A stretch of 43,824 bases of DNA from an uncultured Lachnospiraceae bacterium (GCA_934351925.1 CAKRJT010000022.1:1-43824), one strand, 5' to 3'; positions 22,506 through 31,914 are shown, counted from the stretch's first letter. The notes: a model not told the origin generated them from the sequence alone. A program made the numbers and translations.

Positions 22506-22567
22506 TTAGGATTTGTACAAAGTATATGGAGCCTATGGCAGATTACGTTGGAACAGGAAAGGAAATT

Positions 22568-23035
22568 ATGGCAAGAAGAGAGGAATATGAGGCAAGAGCC
22601 GAGGCAATGATTACACCTATAATAGAGGCAAATCATTTTGAATTGGTTGATGTTGAGTATGTCAAGGAGGGAAGCAGTTGGTACCTTCGAGCTTATATTG
22701 ATAAGGAGGGCGGAATTACGGTTGATGACTGTGAGCTGGTGAGCAGGGCATTTTCCGATATGCTTGACAAAGAGGATTTCATAGAGGATGCATATATCCT
22801 TGAGGTCAGCTCGCCGGGACTTTTAAGACCGCTCAGGAAGGATAAGGATTTTAAAAGAAATATCGGCAATGAGGTGGAACTGCGCCTTTACAAGGCGGTC
22901 AATAAGGTCAAGGAGGACAGAGGAATTCTGACTGATTTCGATGACAGCACGGTTACAATAGAGCATGAGGACGGCACAACGGCTGTCTATGAGAGAACAG
23001 CCCTTGCACTCATAAGACTTGCTTTTGATTTTTGA
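22568..23035 (+). CDS. rimP: Ribosome maturation factor RimP
   Basis: The 155-residue protein is needed for 30S subunit maturation. Visible are the N-terminal helix and sheet (AMITPIIEANHFELVDVEYV), the WYLRAYIDKEGGITVDDCE core with ISR-like VSRAFSD, and EVSSPGLLRPL, all typical. ATG 22568 gives normal family length and has AAAGGA upstream. The longer frame from 22460 would run through the leader hairpin. It is the first gene of the operon, 51 nt before nusA. Confidence 0.95.
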   Translation: MARREEYEARAEAMITPIIEANHFELVDVEYVKEGSSWYLRAYIDKEGGITVDDCELVSRAFSDMLDKEDFIEDAYILEVSSPGLLRPLRKDKDFKRNIGNEVELRLYKAVNKVKEDRGILTDFDDSTVTIEHEDGTTAVYERTALALIRLAFDF

Positions 23036-23086
23036 GAATAAACGGCTTATATTATCGTAAAAATATGGGCGGAAATGGAGGATACG

Positions 23087-24229
23087 ATGAACAAGGAATT
23101 AATTGAGGCACTTGATGCCCTTGAGAAGGAAAAGGAGATAAGCAAGGAGAAGTTACTTTCGGCAATAGAGACTTCACTTTTGACGGCCTGCAAGAACCAC
23201 TTCGGAAAAGCTGATAATTTTAAGGTGACAATTAACAGGGAGACAGGGGACTTTAAGGTTATCGCTGAAAAAGAGGTAGTTGACGATGTGACAGATGATG
23301 CTGCACAGATAAGTCTTGCGGATGCAAAGATGATCAATGCTAAGTATGACCTTGGCGATATGGTTAACGTTGAGGTGAAATCGAAGGACTTTGGACGTAT
23401 TGCAATCCAGGTTGCAAAGAATGTAATTCTTCAGACGATTCGTGAGGAGGAGAGGAATGTTCTTTTTGACCAGTACAGCAGCAAGGAAAAGGAAGTTGTG
23501 ACTGGCGTTGTTCAGCGCTATGTGGGCAGGAATGTGATTATAAACCTTGGAAAAGCCGATGCAACACTCAATGAGAGCGAGATGGTTAAAGGAGAGACGT
23601 TTAGACCGAACGACCGTGTCAAGGTATATGTTCTTGAAGTGAAGAATGGAAATAAGGGACCTAAGATTTTAGTTTCAAGGACACATCCTGAACTTGTAAA
23701 GAGACTCTTTGAGGCTGAGGTTGCCGAAGTTCGTGACGGAACGGTTGAGATTAAGAACGTGGCAAGAGAGGCGGGCTCGAGAACCAAGATTGCAGTATGG
23801 TCAAGCAACCCGGATGTTGACCCGGTAGGAGCCTGTGTCGGTATCAACGGAGCGAGAGTTAATGCAGTTGTTGATGAACTTGGTGGAGAGAAGATTGATA
23901 TTGTCGAATGGAATGAGAATGCGGCATATTTAATTGAGAACGCATTAAGTCCGGCGAAGGTTGTATCTGTTATTGCCGATGATGAGGCTAAGACGGCAAG
24001 GGTTGTCGTTCCTGATTACCAGCTTTCACTTGCAATCGGCAAGGAGGGACAGAATGCAAGACTTGCGGCTAAGCTTACAGGCTTTAAGATTGATATAAAG
24101 AGCGAGTCACAGATGAAAGAACTTGGTGAGGACTATATGACACCATACGATGAGTATGAGGAGAATGAGGAGTACTCACAGGACGATGATGATTATGAGG
24201 AGAGCGCTTCACAGACTGAGGAGCAGTAA
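23087..24229 (+). CDS. nusA: Transcription termination/antitermination protein NusA
   Basis: The 380-residue protein has the NusA N-terminal RNA-polymerase-binding domain (1-125), an S1 domain (about 130-200, VVTGVVQRYVGRNVIINLGK), and KH1/KH2 domains (about 230-345, GACVGINGARV and LAIGKEGQNARLAAKLTG). It ends in an acidic tail. The C-terminal AR repeats of proteobacteria are absent, as normal in Firmicutes. GGAGG lies 7 nt before ATG 23087. It controls pausing and termination. Confidence 0.97.
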   Translation: MNKELIEALDALEKEKEISKEKLLSAIETSLLTACKNHFGKADNFKVTINRETGDFKVIAEKEVVDDVTDDAAQISLADAKMINAKYDLGDMVNVEVKSKDFGRIAIQVAKNVILQTIREEERNVLFDQYSSKEKEVVTGVVQRYVGRNVIINLGKADATLNESEMVKGETFRPNDRVKVYVLEVKNGNKGPKILVSRTHPELVKRLFEAEVAEVRDGTVEIKNVAREAGSRTKIAVWSSNPDVDPVGACVGINGARVNAVVDELGGEKIDIVEWNENAAYLIENALSPAKVVSVIADDEAKTARVVVPDYQLSLAIGKEGQNARLAAKLTGFKIDIKSESQMKELGEDYMTPYDEYEENEEYSQDDDDYEESASQTEEQ

Positions 24230-24268
24230 TTCTCACAGTAAGTATTTATTGATAGAAAGCGTGATGTT

Positions 24269-24547
24269 ATGGCTGTTACCAGAAAAATACCACAAAGACA
24301 GTGCTTAGGCTGTGGTGAAATGAAAGACAAAAAGTCCATGCTCAGAGTTATAAAGACACCGGAGGGAGAGATACTCCTTGATGCTACCGGGCGAAGGAAC
24401 GGCAGAGGTGCGTATATCTGCGCGGATATGAATTGTCTTAACAAAGCAATCAAATCGAAGGGCTTGGAACGTTCACTTAAGTGTCAGATACCTTCCGATG
24501 TATATGAAGCACTTAAAAAGGAGTTAGAGGAAATTGAATCAAGATAG
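24269..24547 (+). CDS. ylxR: YlxR/RnpM-family RNA-binding protein
   Basis: The 92-residue DUF448 protein has the CLGCGEMKDKKSML start, the GRRNGRGAYIC core and basic C-terminal helix typical of YlxR. This protein has been reported to bind and modulate RNase P (RnpM). It lies between nusA and ylxQ as in most Firmicutes and overlaps ylxQ by 14 nt. Confidence 0.93.
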   Translation: MAVTRKIPQRQCLGCGEMKDKKSMLRVIKTPEGEILLDATGRRNGRGAYICADMNCLNKAIKSKGLERSLKCQIPSDVYEALKKELEEIESR

Positions 24548-24887
24548 AATACTTTCAATGATAGGTCTGGCCACCAAGGCAGGAGCGGTTACGAGTGGTG
24601 AGTTTTCTGTGGATAAGGCCATAAAGGCAGGAAAGGCCCGCCTTGTTATCATAGCAGATGACGCATCGGACAGGACGAAGAAGGGCTTTAAGGACTCCTG
24701 TTCATTCTACAGAGTTCCGCTTGTGATATATAAGGACAAGGAGACTCTTGGACATTCAATGGGAAAACAGTTTCGTGCGTCACTGGCAATTCTCGATACG
24801 GGATTTGCTGATTCGCTGTTAAAAAAATGCAGGGAATTAACGGATTCCCAGGTCGAAATAATTGAAGGAGGTAATGCTGATGCCTAA
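24534..24887 (+). CDS. ylxQ: L7Ae-family ribosomal protein YlxQ
   Basis: The 117-residue protein of the L7Ae/L30e/S12e/Gadd45 family probably binds kink-turn RNA. It shows RILSMIGLATKAGAVTSGEF and KARLVIIADDASDRTKKGF, typical of YlxQ. It starts at TTG 24534 with GAGG upstream, inside the end of ylxR. Its end overlaps the start of infB by 8 nt. Its exact function in Firmicutes is still unsettled. Confidence 0.9.
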   Translation: MNQDRILSMIGLATKAGAVTSGEFSVDKAIKAGKARLVIIADDASDRTKKGFKDSCSFYRVPLVIYKDKETLGHSMGKQFRASLAILDTGFADSLLKKCRELTDSQVEIIEGGNADA

Positions 24888-27837
24888 AATAAGAATATAT
24901 GAATTATCCAAAGAATTAGATTTAAAAAATAGTGATATAGTAGAATTTTTACAAAGCAGGAATGTAGATGTCAAGAGCCATTCAAGCAGCATTGATGATA
25001 CTGCCATTGATATGGTAAAGAAGCATTTTGGAAAGGGTACAACAGTGCAGAATACAGAAGCACCTAAAGAGATAAAGGAACAGGCAGTTAAGAGTGAACC
25101 TGTCGCAAAGCAGGAGAATACTGCATCTGTGCAGCAGACTAAGGCTGAGCAGCCTAAGAATGAGCAGGCTAAGCCTGCAGAGAAGAAGTCGCATATAACG
25201 GCGGTATATAACCCTCACAACAGTGATCGCAAGGATATCCGTGATAATCGCAGACAGGATAATGGCGGGAACAGGGATAACGGCTTCAGACGCGATGGAA
25301 GCCGTCCTGACGGAAACAGAGATGGGAACAGGGATGGCGGCTTCAGGCGCGACGGAAACAGGGACGGAAACAGGGATAACGGCTTCAGACGCGATGGAAA
25401 CCGTCCTGACGGAAACAGAGATGGGAACAGAGACGGAGGCTTCAGACGCGATGGAAACCGTCCTGACGGAAACAGAGATGGAAATAGGGACGGCGGCTTC
25501 AGACGCGACGGAAACAGAGATGGAAACAGGGATAACGGCGGTTTCAGACGCGATGGAAACCGTCCTGACGGAAACAGAGACGGAAACAGGGACGGCGGCT
25601 TCAGGCGCGATGGAAACAGAGATGGAAACAGGGATAACGGTTTCAGACGCGATGGAAACCGCTCTGACGGAAACAGAGATGGAAACAGGGACAATGGCTT
25701 CAGGCGTGACGGAAACAGGGATAACGGCGGTTTCAGACGCGACGGAAATCGTCCGAGCGGAAGCAGAGACGGGTTTAACAAGGACGGATATAATAAGGAT
25801 GGCGCAAGGAACGACAGAGGCGACAACAGACGTCCTGGTGGAAACGGTAATTTCAGAGCCGGAAACAGGGATAATTTTGCTAAGGACACAGACGCTAAGG
25901 GCGGAATGGGTGATGCAAGAGAGGTTCGCGAGGCTAAGGAGCAGAGAAGCCGTGAGCGTGAGAACCGCTTGAATGACCGCAACAAGTACGATCGTGAGGA
26001 GAAAAAGGAGAACACGAAGGGACTTGAAAAGACGGTCAAGAACAACAGACCGGCTGCACCAAAGCCACAGGAGGAAGAGGATACAATCAAAACGCTTGTG
26101 CTTCCTGATGTTCTCACAATCAAGGAGCTTGCCGAGAAGATGAAGCTTCAGCCGGCAGCGGTTGTTAAGACTCTTTTCCTCAAGGGAACAATAGTTACGG
26201 TTAATCAGGAGATAGATTTTGACACGGCCGAGGAGATAGCGCTTGAGTTTAACTGCATCTGTGAGCATGAGGTTAAGGTAGATGTTATCGCGGAGCTTCT
26301 CAAGGAGGACGAGGAGAATCCTGCAACACTTGTTCCAAGACCACCTGTTGTCTGCGTAATGGGACACGTTGACCACGGTAAGACATCGCTTCTCGACGCA
26401 ATCCGTTCAAGTAATGTGACATCAAGGGAGGCAGGTGGTATCACACAGCATATCGGTGCCTACACTGTTGAGATTAACGGACAGAGAATTACATTCCTTG
26501 ATACACCCGGACATGAGGCTTTCACTGCCATGAGAATGCGTGGAGCACAGTCGACTGATATTGCGATTCTTGTTGTTGCTGCAGACGATGGTGTAATGCC
26601 ACAGACTGTTGAGGCTATCAACCATGCAAAGGCGGCAGGAATTGATATCATCGTTGCCGTAAACAAGATAGATAAGCCTAATGCTAATGTTGAGAAGGTT
26701 AAGCAGGAGCTCGTCGAGTACGGACTTGTAGCAGAGGACTGGGGCGGTGATACAATATTTGCACCGGTTTCAGCACATACTAAGGAGGGTATCGATAACC
26801 TCCTTGAGATGGTTTTACTCACTGCTGAGATGAGAGAGCTGAAGGCTAATCCTAACCGCCGTGCAAGAGGACTTGTTATTGAGGCACAGCTTGACAAGGG
26901 CAGAGGCCCTGTGGCAACACTTCTTGTTCAGAAGGGTACGCTTCATGTTGGAGACGCAGTGGCAGCAGGACCATGTTTCGGTAAGATAAGAGCCATGATC
27001 GACGACAAGGGACGCAAGATTAAGGAGGCAGGTCCTGCAACACCTGTTGAGATATTAGGTCTTAACGATGTTCCGGCAGCAGGAGAGATATTCGTATCAC
27101 CTGCAACCGAGAAGGAGGCAAGAGCTTTCTCCGATACCTTCATCCGTGAGGGAAGAGTTAAGCTTCTTGATGACACGAAGAGCAAGCTCTCACTTGACGA
27201 CCTGTTTTCACAGATTAAGGCTGGAAATGTCAAGGAGCTCGGTCTTATCATCAAGGCTGACGTGCAGGGCTCTGTGGAGGCAGTTAAGCAGAGTATGTTG
27301 AAGCTTTCCAACGAGGAGGTTGTGATAAAGATTGTGCATGCAGGCGTTGGTGCCATCAACGAGTCCGATGTAATTCTTGCTTCCGCTTCGAATGCGATTA
27401 TCATCGGTTTCAATGTACGTCCTGACAACATGGCAAGAGAGATTGCAGAACGCGAGAAGGTTGATGTAAGACTCTACAGAGTAATCTATCAGGCAATTGA
27501 GGATGTTGAGGCAGCCATGAAGGGTATGCTTGATCCTATCTATGAGGAGAAAGTTATCGGTCATGCTGAGGTTCGTCAGACATATAAGGCCTCAGGTGTA
27601 GGTACAATCGCCGGTTCCTATGTGTTAGATGGCATGATAACAAAGGCATCCAAGGTTCGTGTCACAAGAGAAGGCGAGCTTATATACGAAGGACCTTTAG
27701 CATCCCTCAAGCGCTTTAAGGATGATGCCAAGGAGGTCAAGGCAGGCTACGAGTGTGGTATTGTTCTTGAAAAGTTCAATGATATCAAGGAGCTTGACCA
27801 GATTGAGGCATATATTATGGTAGAGGTGCCAAGGTAA
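24880..27837 (+). CDS. infB: Translation initiation factor IF-2 with expanded repeat linker
   Basis: The 985-residue GTPase positions initiator tRNA on the 30S subunit and promotes subunit joining. Domains: an N-terminal IF2N helical domain (1-50), a long disordered linker (about 55-395), a second IF2N domain (about 400-455), a G domain from about residue 488 (GHVDHGKT, DTPGHEAF, NKID), then the beta-barrel, domain III and C2 domain. The linker includes ten repeats based on FRRDG (25276-25770), see repeat entry. ATG 24880 is chosen since AAGGAGG lies 9 nt upstream. The reading frame is intact. Confidence 0.97.
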   Translation: MPKIRIYELSKELDLKNSDIVEFLQSRNVDVKSHSSSIDDTAIDMVKKHFGKGTTVQNTEAPKEIKEQAVKSEPVAKQENTASVQQTKAEQPKNEQAKPAEKKSHITAVYNPHNSDRKDIRDNRRQDNGGNRDNGFRRDGSRPDGNRDGNRDGGFRRDGNRDGNRDNGFRRDGNRPDGNRDGNRDGGFRRDGNRPDGNRDGNRDGGFRRDGNRDGNRDNGGFRRDGNRPDGNRDGNRDGGFRRDGNRDGNRDNGFRRDGNRSDGNRDGNRDNGFRRDGNRDNGGFRRDGNRPSGSRDGFNKDGYNKDGARNDRGDNRRPGGNGNFRAGNRDNFAKDTDAKGGMGDAREVREAKEQRSRERENRLNDRNKYDREEKKENTKGLEKTVKNNRPAAPKPQEEEDTIKTLVLPDVLTIKELAEKMKLQPAAVVKTLFLKGTIVTVNQEIDFDTAEEIALEFNCICEHEVKVDVIAELLKEDEENPATLVPRPPVVCVMGHVDHGKTSLLDAIRSSNVTSREAGGITQHIGAYTVEINGQRITFLDTPGHEAFTAMRMRGAQSTDIAILVVAADDGVMPQTVEAINHAKAAGIDIIVAVNKIDKPNANVEKVKQELVEYGLVAEDWGGDTIFAPVSAHTKEGIDNLLEMVLLTAEMRELKANPNRRARGLVIEAQLDKGRGPVATLLVQKGTLHVGDAVAAGPCFGKIRAMIDDKGRKIKEAGPATPVEILGLNDVPAAGEIFVSPATEKEARAFSDTFIREGRVKLLDDTKSKLSLDDLFSQIKAGNVKELGLIIKADVQGSVEAVKQSMLKLSNEEVVIKIVHAGVGAINESDVILASASNAIIIGFNVRPDNMAREIAEREKVDVRLYRVIYQAIEDVEAAMKGMLDPIYEEKVIGHAEVRQTYKASGVGTIAGSYVLDGMITKASKVRVTREGELIYEGPLASLKRFKDDAKEVKAGYECGIVLEKFNDIKELDQIEAYIMVEVPR
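25276..25770 (+). repeat. Tandem repeats inside infB (10 FRRDG units)
   Basis: About 500 nt of imperfect tandem DNA repeats encode ten copies of a unit FRRDGNRPDGNRDGNRDGG or a shorter form lacking the Pro-Asp-Gly-Asn-Arg segment. Long and short forms interleave, as expected from replication slippage or unequal crossover. The product is an Arg/Gly/Asp/Asn-rich, RGG-like disordered linker. Reverse-strand open frames here are by-products of the repeat. Confidence 0.9.
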
Positions 27838-27854
27838 TAGATTTTAGGTTAGAT

Positions 27855-27878
27855 AAGCCGGGGCTCATGTCCCGGCTT
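27855..27878 (+). other. Stem-loop between infB and rbfA
   Basis: AAGCCGGG pairs with CCCGGCTT around an 8-nt loop. There is no proper T-run after it, so it is more likely an RNA processing or stability element or a weak attenuator than a terminator. Confidence 0.55.
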
Positions 27879-27928
27879 GTAGTGTTAAAATAGATGCTGA
27901 AAATTGTGTCTGTGAAATGGAGATTTAT

Positions 27929-28291
27929 ATGCGTAAAAACAGTATTAAAAATTCCCGTGTCAACGGGGAAGTTCAGAAGGAACTCAGCAATATTATCCGC
28001 AATGAGGTCAAGAACCCGAACATCAGCCCGCTGACGTCGGTTGTTGCGGTAGATGTTACACCTGACCTCAAGGAATGTAAGGCATATATAAGTGTCTACG
28101 GTGATGAGGCGGCTCAGGCGGCTACCATCGCCGGACTTAAGAGTGCGGAGGGTTTTATAAGAAGCCGCCTTGCAAAGACGGTAAATCTCCGCAATACCCC
28201 GGAGATACATTTCATTCTCGACCAGTCAATAGAGTATGGTGTCAGAATGTCAAAGATTATCGATGAGGTTAATAAGGAGAATCACGAATGA
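27929..28291 (+). CDS. rbfA: Ribosome-binding factor A
   Basis: The 120-residue KH-like protein is needed for maturation of the 30S 5' domain of 16S rRNA. VNGEVQKELSNIIRNEVKNP, DVTPDLKECKAYISVYGD and the final HFILDQSIEYGVRMSKIIDE are family-typical. ATG 27929 has GGAG upstream. Its stop overlaps the next ATG by 4 nt (ATGA), so it is coupled with nrnA. Confidence 0.96.
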   Translation: MRKNSIKNSRVNGEVQKELSNIIRNEVKNPNISPLTSVVAVDVTPDLKECKAYISVYGDEAAQAATIAGLKSAEGFIRSRLAKTVNLRNTPEIHFILDQSIEYGVRMSKIIDEVNKENHE

Positions 28292-29244
28292 TATATCTTG
28301 ATGAGATACTGCAGGGGGCAAAGACTGTCGGAATTACAGGGCATGTAAGACCTGACGGTGACTGCGTCGGCAGTACGCTTGGAGTGTACAATTATATATG
28401 TGATAATATGCCGCAGGTAGACGTGGACATCTACCTGCAGCCGATTAAGGAAGAATTTCAGTTTTTGAGAAACAGCGACAAGGTTAAGGAAAATGCTGAT
28501 GCCGGTAAGGTATACGATGTGTTCATCGTGTGCGATTGTGCAGCCTGCGACCGCTTTGAGGATTTCAGGGTATGCTTCGAGAATGCGAAAAAGAAGGTCG
28601 TGTTCGACCATCATATAAGCGGACAGGAAATCGGAGATATGAACATGATAGCACCGGAGCTGTCCTCGTGCAGTGAGCTTATCTATGAGGCGATGAACCC
28701 GGAGAAGATTTCTAAGAGCGTGGCGGAGTGCCTCTATCTCGGAATTATACATGATACGGGAGTGTTCAAGTATCAGGCTGTGACAGCGAGGACAATGCAG
28801 ATTGCCGGGGCACTCATGGAGAAAGGCATAGATTTCACAAGCATTATAGATAATACCTTCTACATGAGAACCTACAGACAGAGCCAGGTGCTCGGGAAAG
28901 CGCTCCTTGAGAGCGTTCTGTTCTGCGGCGGAAGATGTATTTTTACTATTCTCACGAAGCAGGAGATGGAGTTCTATGGCGTGACGAGCAAGGATCTGGG
29001 CGGTGTTGCAGAGCAGCTAAGGCTTAACGACAGCGTCGAGGTTGCCATATTCCTCTACGAGGTGGAGAAGAACGAATATAAGGTGAGCATGCGTTCTAAG
29101 AATATCGTCGATGTAAGCAAAATAGCAAAGAGATTTGGCGGCGGCGGTCATATCAGGGCGGCCGGCTTTGATATGTCGGCGAACCACCCGAGGGATATAG
29201 TCAACAATATCGGTGCGCTTGTTGAGCAGCAGTTAAAAAAGTAA
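28288..29244 (+). CDS. nrnA: DHH-family oligoribonuclease/pAp phosphatase
   Basis: The 318-residue DHH/DHHA1 phosphoesterase degrades nano-RNAs and dephosphorylates 3'-phosphoadenosine 5'-phosphate. Motifs: GHVRPDGDCVGS (metal aspartates), FIVCDCAACDRF, the DHH triad in VVFDHHISGQ, and DHHA1 GGGGHIRAAGF near the C-terminus. Length and layout are standard. It sits between rbfA and truB, as is common in Firmicutes. Confidence 0.92.
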   Translation: MIYLDEILQGAKTVGITGHVRPDGDCVGSTLGVYNYICDNMPQVDVDIYLQPIKEEFQFLRNSDKVKENADAGKVYDVFIVCDCAACDRFEDFRVCFENAKKKVVFDHHISGQEIGDMNMIAPELSSCSELIYEAMNPEKISKSVAECLYLGIIHDTGVFKYQAVTARTMQIAGALMEKGIDFTSIIDNTFYMRTYRQSQVLGKALLESVLFCGGRCIFTILTKQEMEFYGVTSKDLGGVAEQLRLNDSVEVAIFLYEVEKNEYKVSMRSKNIVDVSKIAKRFGGGGHIRAAGFDMSANHPRDIVNNIGALVEQQLKK

Positions 29245-29259
29245 CGGAGGTTGCGCTTT

Positions 29260-30174
29260 TTGTACAATGGAATTATAAATGTCTATAAGGAAGCAGGGTT
29301 TACATCGCATGATGTCGTTGCAAAGCTGCGTGGAATATTCGGACAAAGAAAAATCGGACATACGGGAACCTTAGACCCCGCTGCTACAGGAGTGCTTCCG
29401 GTCTGTTTAGGACAGGGAACCAAGCTGGTTGACATGATAACGGACAGAAGCAAGACCTATGAGGCGCGGGTGCTTTTGGGAGTGACCACTGACACGGAGG
29501 ATACTACGGGTCAGGAGACAGGCAGGTGTGAGCTGCCGGGGGAATTTTTTGACGGTGATATAGATACTGTGACCGCGAGGCTTAGTGCTGTTCTTGCTGG
29601 CTTTATAGGCGGGTATGACCAGATACCGCCCATGTATTCTGCGATAAAGAAGGATGGAAAGCGCCTCTATGAGCTTGCCCGTGAGGGCAGAGAGATAGAG
29701 AGGGAGGCAAGACGTGTTGAGATATACTCGATAGAGCTTACCGGTGTTGAGCTTCCATATTTTACGATGCGTGTCCACTGCGGAAAAGGAACCTATATCC
29801 GTTCACTTTGCAGGGATATAGGAGCACGCATCGGCTGCGGAGCATGTATGGACAGCCTGTGCCGCACACAGGTTGGACGTTTTAAACTGGCTGATTCCCT
29901 CAAGCTTGAGCAGTTGCAGAAGCTCAAGAACGAGGACGGACTGCCGGAGGTTGTTATACCCGTGGACGTTATGTTTGAGGAGTATGCTCCGGTGCAGGCT
30001 GAGGAGATTTACCACAGGCTTATAAAGAACGGCAACAAGGTGAGCAGCAGAGTGTGCGGCGAGCTTCATACGCCTGTCAGAATGTACTGTGATGGCGTAT
30101 TTTACGGTATTTATGAGCTTGACGACGCGAAGAAGGAATATCATCCCGTGAAAATGTTTGCGTGCGGCGAATGA
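29260..30174 (+). CDS. truB: tRNA pseudouridine-55 synthase
   Basis: The 304-residue enzyme makes pseudouridine 55 in the T-loop of tRNAs. The catalytic Asp is in GHTGTLDPAATGVLP; YEARVLLGVTTDTED and the CGKGTYIRSLCRDIG motif are intact. TTG 29260 is chosen: GGAGG lies 9 nt upstream and it gives the normal MYNGIINVYKEAG start; TTG 29251 would abut the ribosome site. Confidence 0.95.
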   Translation: MYNGIINVYKEAGFTSHDVVAKLRGIFGQRKIGHTGTLDPAATGVLPVCLGQGTKLVDMITDRSKTYEARVLLGVTTDTEDTTGQETGRCELPGEFFDGDIDTVTARLSAVLAGFIGGYDQIPPMYSAIKKDGKRLYELAREGREIEREARRVEIYSIELTGVELPYFTMRVHCGKGTYIRSLCRDIGARIGCGACMDSLCRTQVGRFKLADSLKLEQLQKLKNEDGLPEVVIPVDVMFEEYAPVQAEEIYHRLIKNGNKVSSRVCGELHTPVRMYCDGVFYGIYELDDAKKEYHPVKMFACGE

Positions 30175-30196
30175 TTAGGGCGTGAAGAGGTAATAT

Positions 30197-31120
30197 ATGA
30201 ATATATTTAATGGAATTACACAGTTTTCTATACCTGACAGGACGGTTGTCACATTCGGTAAATTCGATGGCATACATATGGGGCATATGGCTCTTATAAA
30301 TACTGCCGGAAGGATTGCGAGGGAACAGGGCTATAAGCTCGCCGTGTTCACCTTTGATGTGCCGCCTAATCTGCATTTTGATAAATTTGAGGGTACCCAG
30401 ATTACGACAAATTATGAGAAGAGAAAGATGTTTTCAGATGCCGGAGTCGATTATCTTGTCGAATATCCCTTCAACGAGGAGACGGCAGCTATGGAGCCTC
30501 TCGAGTTCATCAAAAAGGTTGTCTCCGGGAATCTCAACGCCGCGCATGTCGTGGTCGGTGCGGACTGGCATTTTGGCAGGGACAGGAGCGGCAACTGCGA
30601 TGTCCTGATGGCTGCACAGAAGCTGTATAATTATGAGGTACACATTGTCGAGAAGGAAAAATTCGAACAGAGGGAGATAAGCAGCACATGGATCCGAGAG
30701 GAGATACAGCTCGGAAATATGGAGAATGTGAATATCCTCTTGGGATATCCTTACATGATAATGGGAAAGGTCGAGGAGGGCAGGCATCTGGGCAAGGACA
30801 TGGGCTTTGCAACTGTAAATATCTATCCCTCACCTGAAAAGCTGCTCCCTCCTTACGGTGTCTATGCATCTAAGGTGATTGCGGACGGAAAAGAGTACTA
30901 TGCGATAACCAATATCGGTGTGAGGCCTACCTTTGACGACTCCGACAGGGTGAGTGTTGAGACGCACGTTCTTGACTATGACATGGACATGTATGGCAGG
31001 GAGATAAGGGTAGAGCTGTTCCATTTTGAGAGACCGGAGATAAAGTTTGATACGGTGGACAAGCTCATATTGCAGGTCGAGGCTGATATAGAGTTTACGA
31101 GGACATTTTTTCTTATATAG
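30197..31120 (+). CDS. ribF: Bifunctional riboflavin kinase/FAD synthetase
   Basis: The 307-residue protein makes FMN and then FAD. The N-terminal nucleotidyl-transferase domain (1-180) shows VVTFGKFDGIHMGHMALI and SSTWIREEI; the C-terminal riboflavin kinase domain (185-307) shows GKVEEGRHLGKDMGFATVNI and GVRPTFDD. GAAGAGGT precedes the ATG. It is the usual partner of truB; in most relatives rpsO would follow, whereas here three additional genes intervene. Confidence 0.96.
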   Translation: MNIFNGITQFSIPDRTVVTFGKFDGIHMGHMALINTAGRIAREQGYKLAVFTFDVPPNLHFDKFEGTQITTNYEKRKMFSDAGVDYLVEYPFNEETAAMEPLEFIKKVVSGNLNAAHVVVGADWHFGRDRSGNCDVLMAAQKLYNYEVHIVEKEKFEQREISSTWIREEIQLGNMENVNILLGYPYMIMGKVEEGRHLGKDMGFATVNIYPSPEKLLPPYGVYASKVIADGKEYYAITNIGVRPTFDDSDRVSVETHVLDYDMDMYGREIRVELFHFERPEIKFDTVDKLILQVEADIEFTRTFFLI

Positions 31121-31131
31121 AAGGAGAACTT

Positions 31132-31914
31132 ATGACTAGGGTGATAGCGTTTGCTAACAATAAGGGCGGCAGCGGCAAGTCGACAACCTGCGCCAATGTG
31201 GCTTACTCCATGGCGATGGACGGCTATAAGGTGCTTATGGTGGACGGCGATATGCAGCTTAACCTGTCGCTTTCGTATTTTGACGAGGACAGGGTGCTTG
31301 AGCTTGCCAAGGGAGAAAAAAATCTCTACCAGGCGGTCAGAAAGCAGGAAAAGCTCGACAGTTACATTATTCACACGGAATACGACAAGCTTGACCTCAT
31401 TCCCTCATCGACGCTGATGAGTTCGATTGAGTATGAGCTTTTCACGAAATGGCAGAGGGAGTTTATCTTAAAAAAATGCCTGTCAGATATCAAGGAGAGC
31501 GGTGCATACGACTACATCCTGATTGATTCACCGCCGACGCTTGGCGGGTGGGTTATGAACATTCTATGTGCCGCCGATTACCTTATAATTCCGGTCGAGG
31601 CGAGCCCTTGGGGGCTTTTCGGGCTTGCCAACATGGTCGATTTTTACAATGAGGTGAGTGAGATTAACCCAGCGCTTAAGCTTGCGGGCATAGTTGTGAC
31701 GAAGGTTGATGAGCGCAAGAACTATTTCAAGCAGACGAAGGAGACACTGGCGCAGCTTGAGGATATAAATGTGTTCGGCTCATATATAAGGGTCGACAGC
31801 TCAATAGAATGGTCACAGGACAATTCAAAGCCTGTAATCGCATACAAAAAATCAAGCCGAAGTGCATCGGAATACATTGCACTTGCCAAGGAGGTAGAGA
31901 AGATATGTCAGTAG
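31132..31914 (+). CDS. ParA/Soj-family ATPase
   Basis: The 260-residue protein has the deviant Walker A motif NNKGGSGKSTT (residues 9-19, signature K11), a Walker A' aspartate region (LMVDGDMQLNLS) and Walker B (YDYILIDSPPT). ParA ATPases form ATP-dependent dimers on DNA or membranes and position plasmids, chromosomes or protein clusters. It starts 11 nt after ribF, with GAAGGAG, and overlaps the next gene by 10 nt. No parB/parS is visible. Its neighbours point to a positioning role in a three-gene unit with the Lys/Ala-rich and SIR2-like proteins. Confidence 0.9.
   Translation: MTRVIAFANNKGGSGKSTTCANVAYSMAMDGYKVLMVDGDMQLNLSLSYFDEDRVLELAKGEKNLYQAVRKQEKLDSYIIHTEYDKLDLIPSSTLMSSIEYELFTKWQREFILKKCLSDIKESGAYDYILIDSPPTLGGWVMNILCAADYLIIPVEASPWGLFGLANMVDFYNEVSEINPALKLAGIVVTKVDERKNYFKQTKETLAQLEDINVFGSYIRVDSSIEWSQDNSKPVIAYKKSSRSASEYIALAKEVEKICQ

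Noticed and set aside
25276..25770. Regular repeats resembling a CRISPR array
   Set aside because: The repeats are in-frame protein-coding tandem units without unique spacers, inside a verified infB frame; no cas genes are present.
24982..26376. Long minus-strand open frames (464 and 302 codons) opposite infB
   Set aside because: They are by-products of the Arg/Gly/Asp repeat composition of IF-2; products are low-complexity Val/Ser/Leu/Pro repeats with no ribosome site or family.
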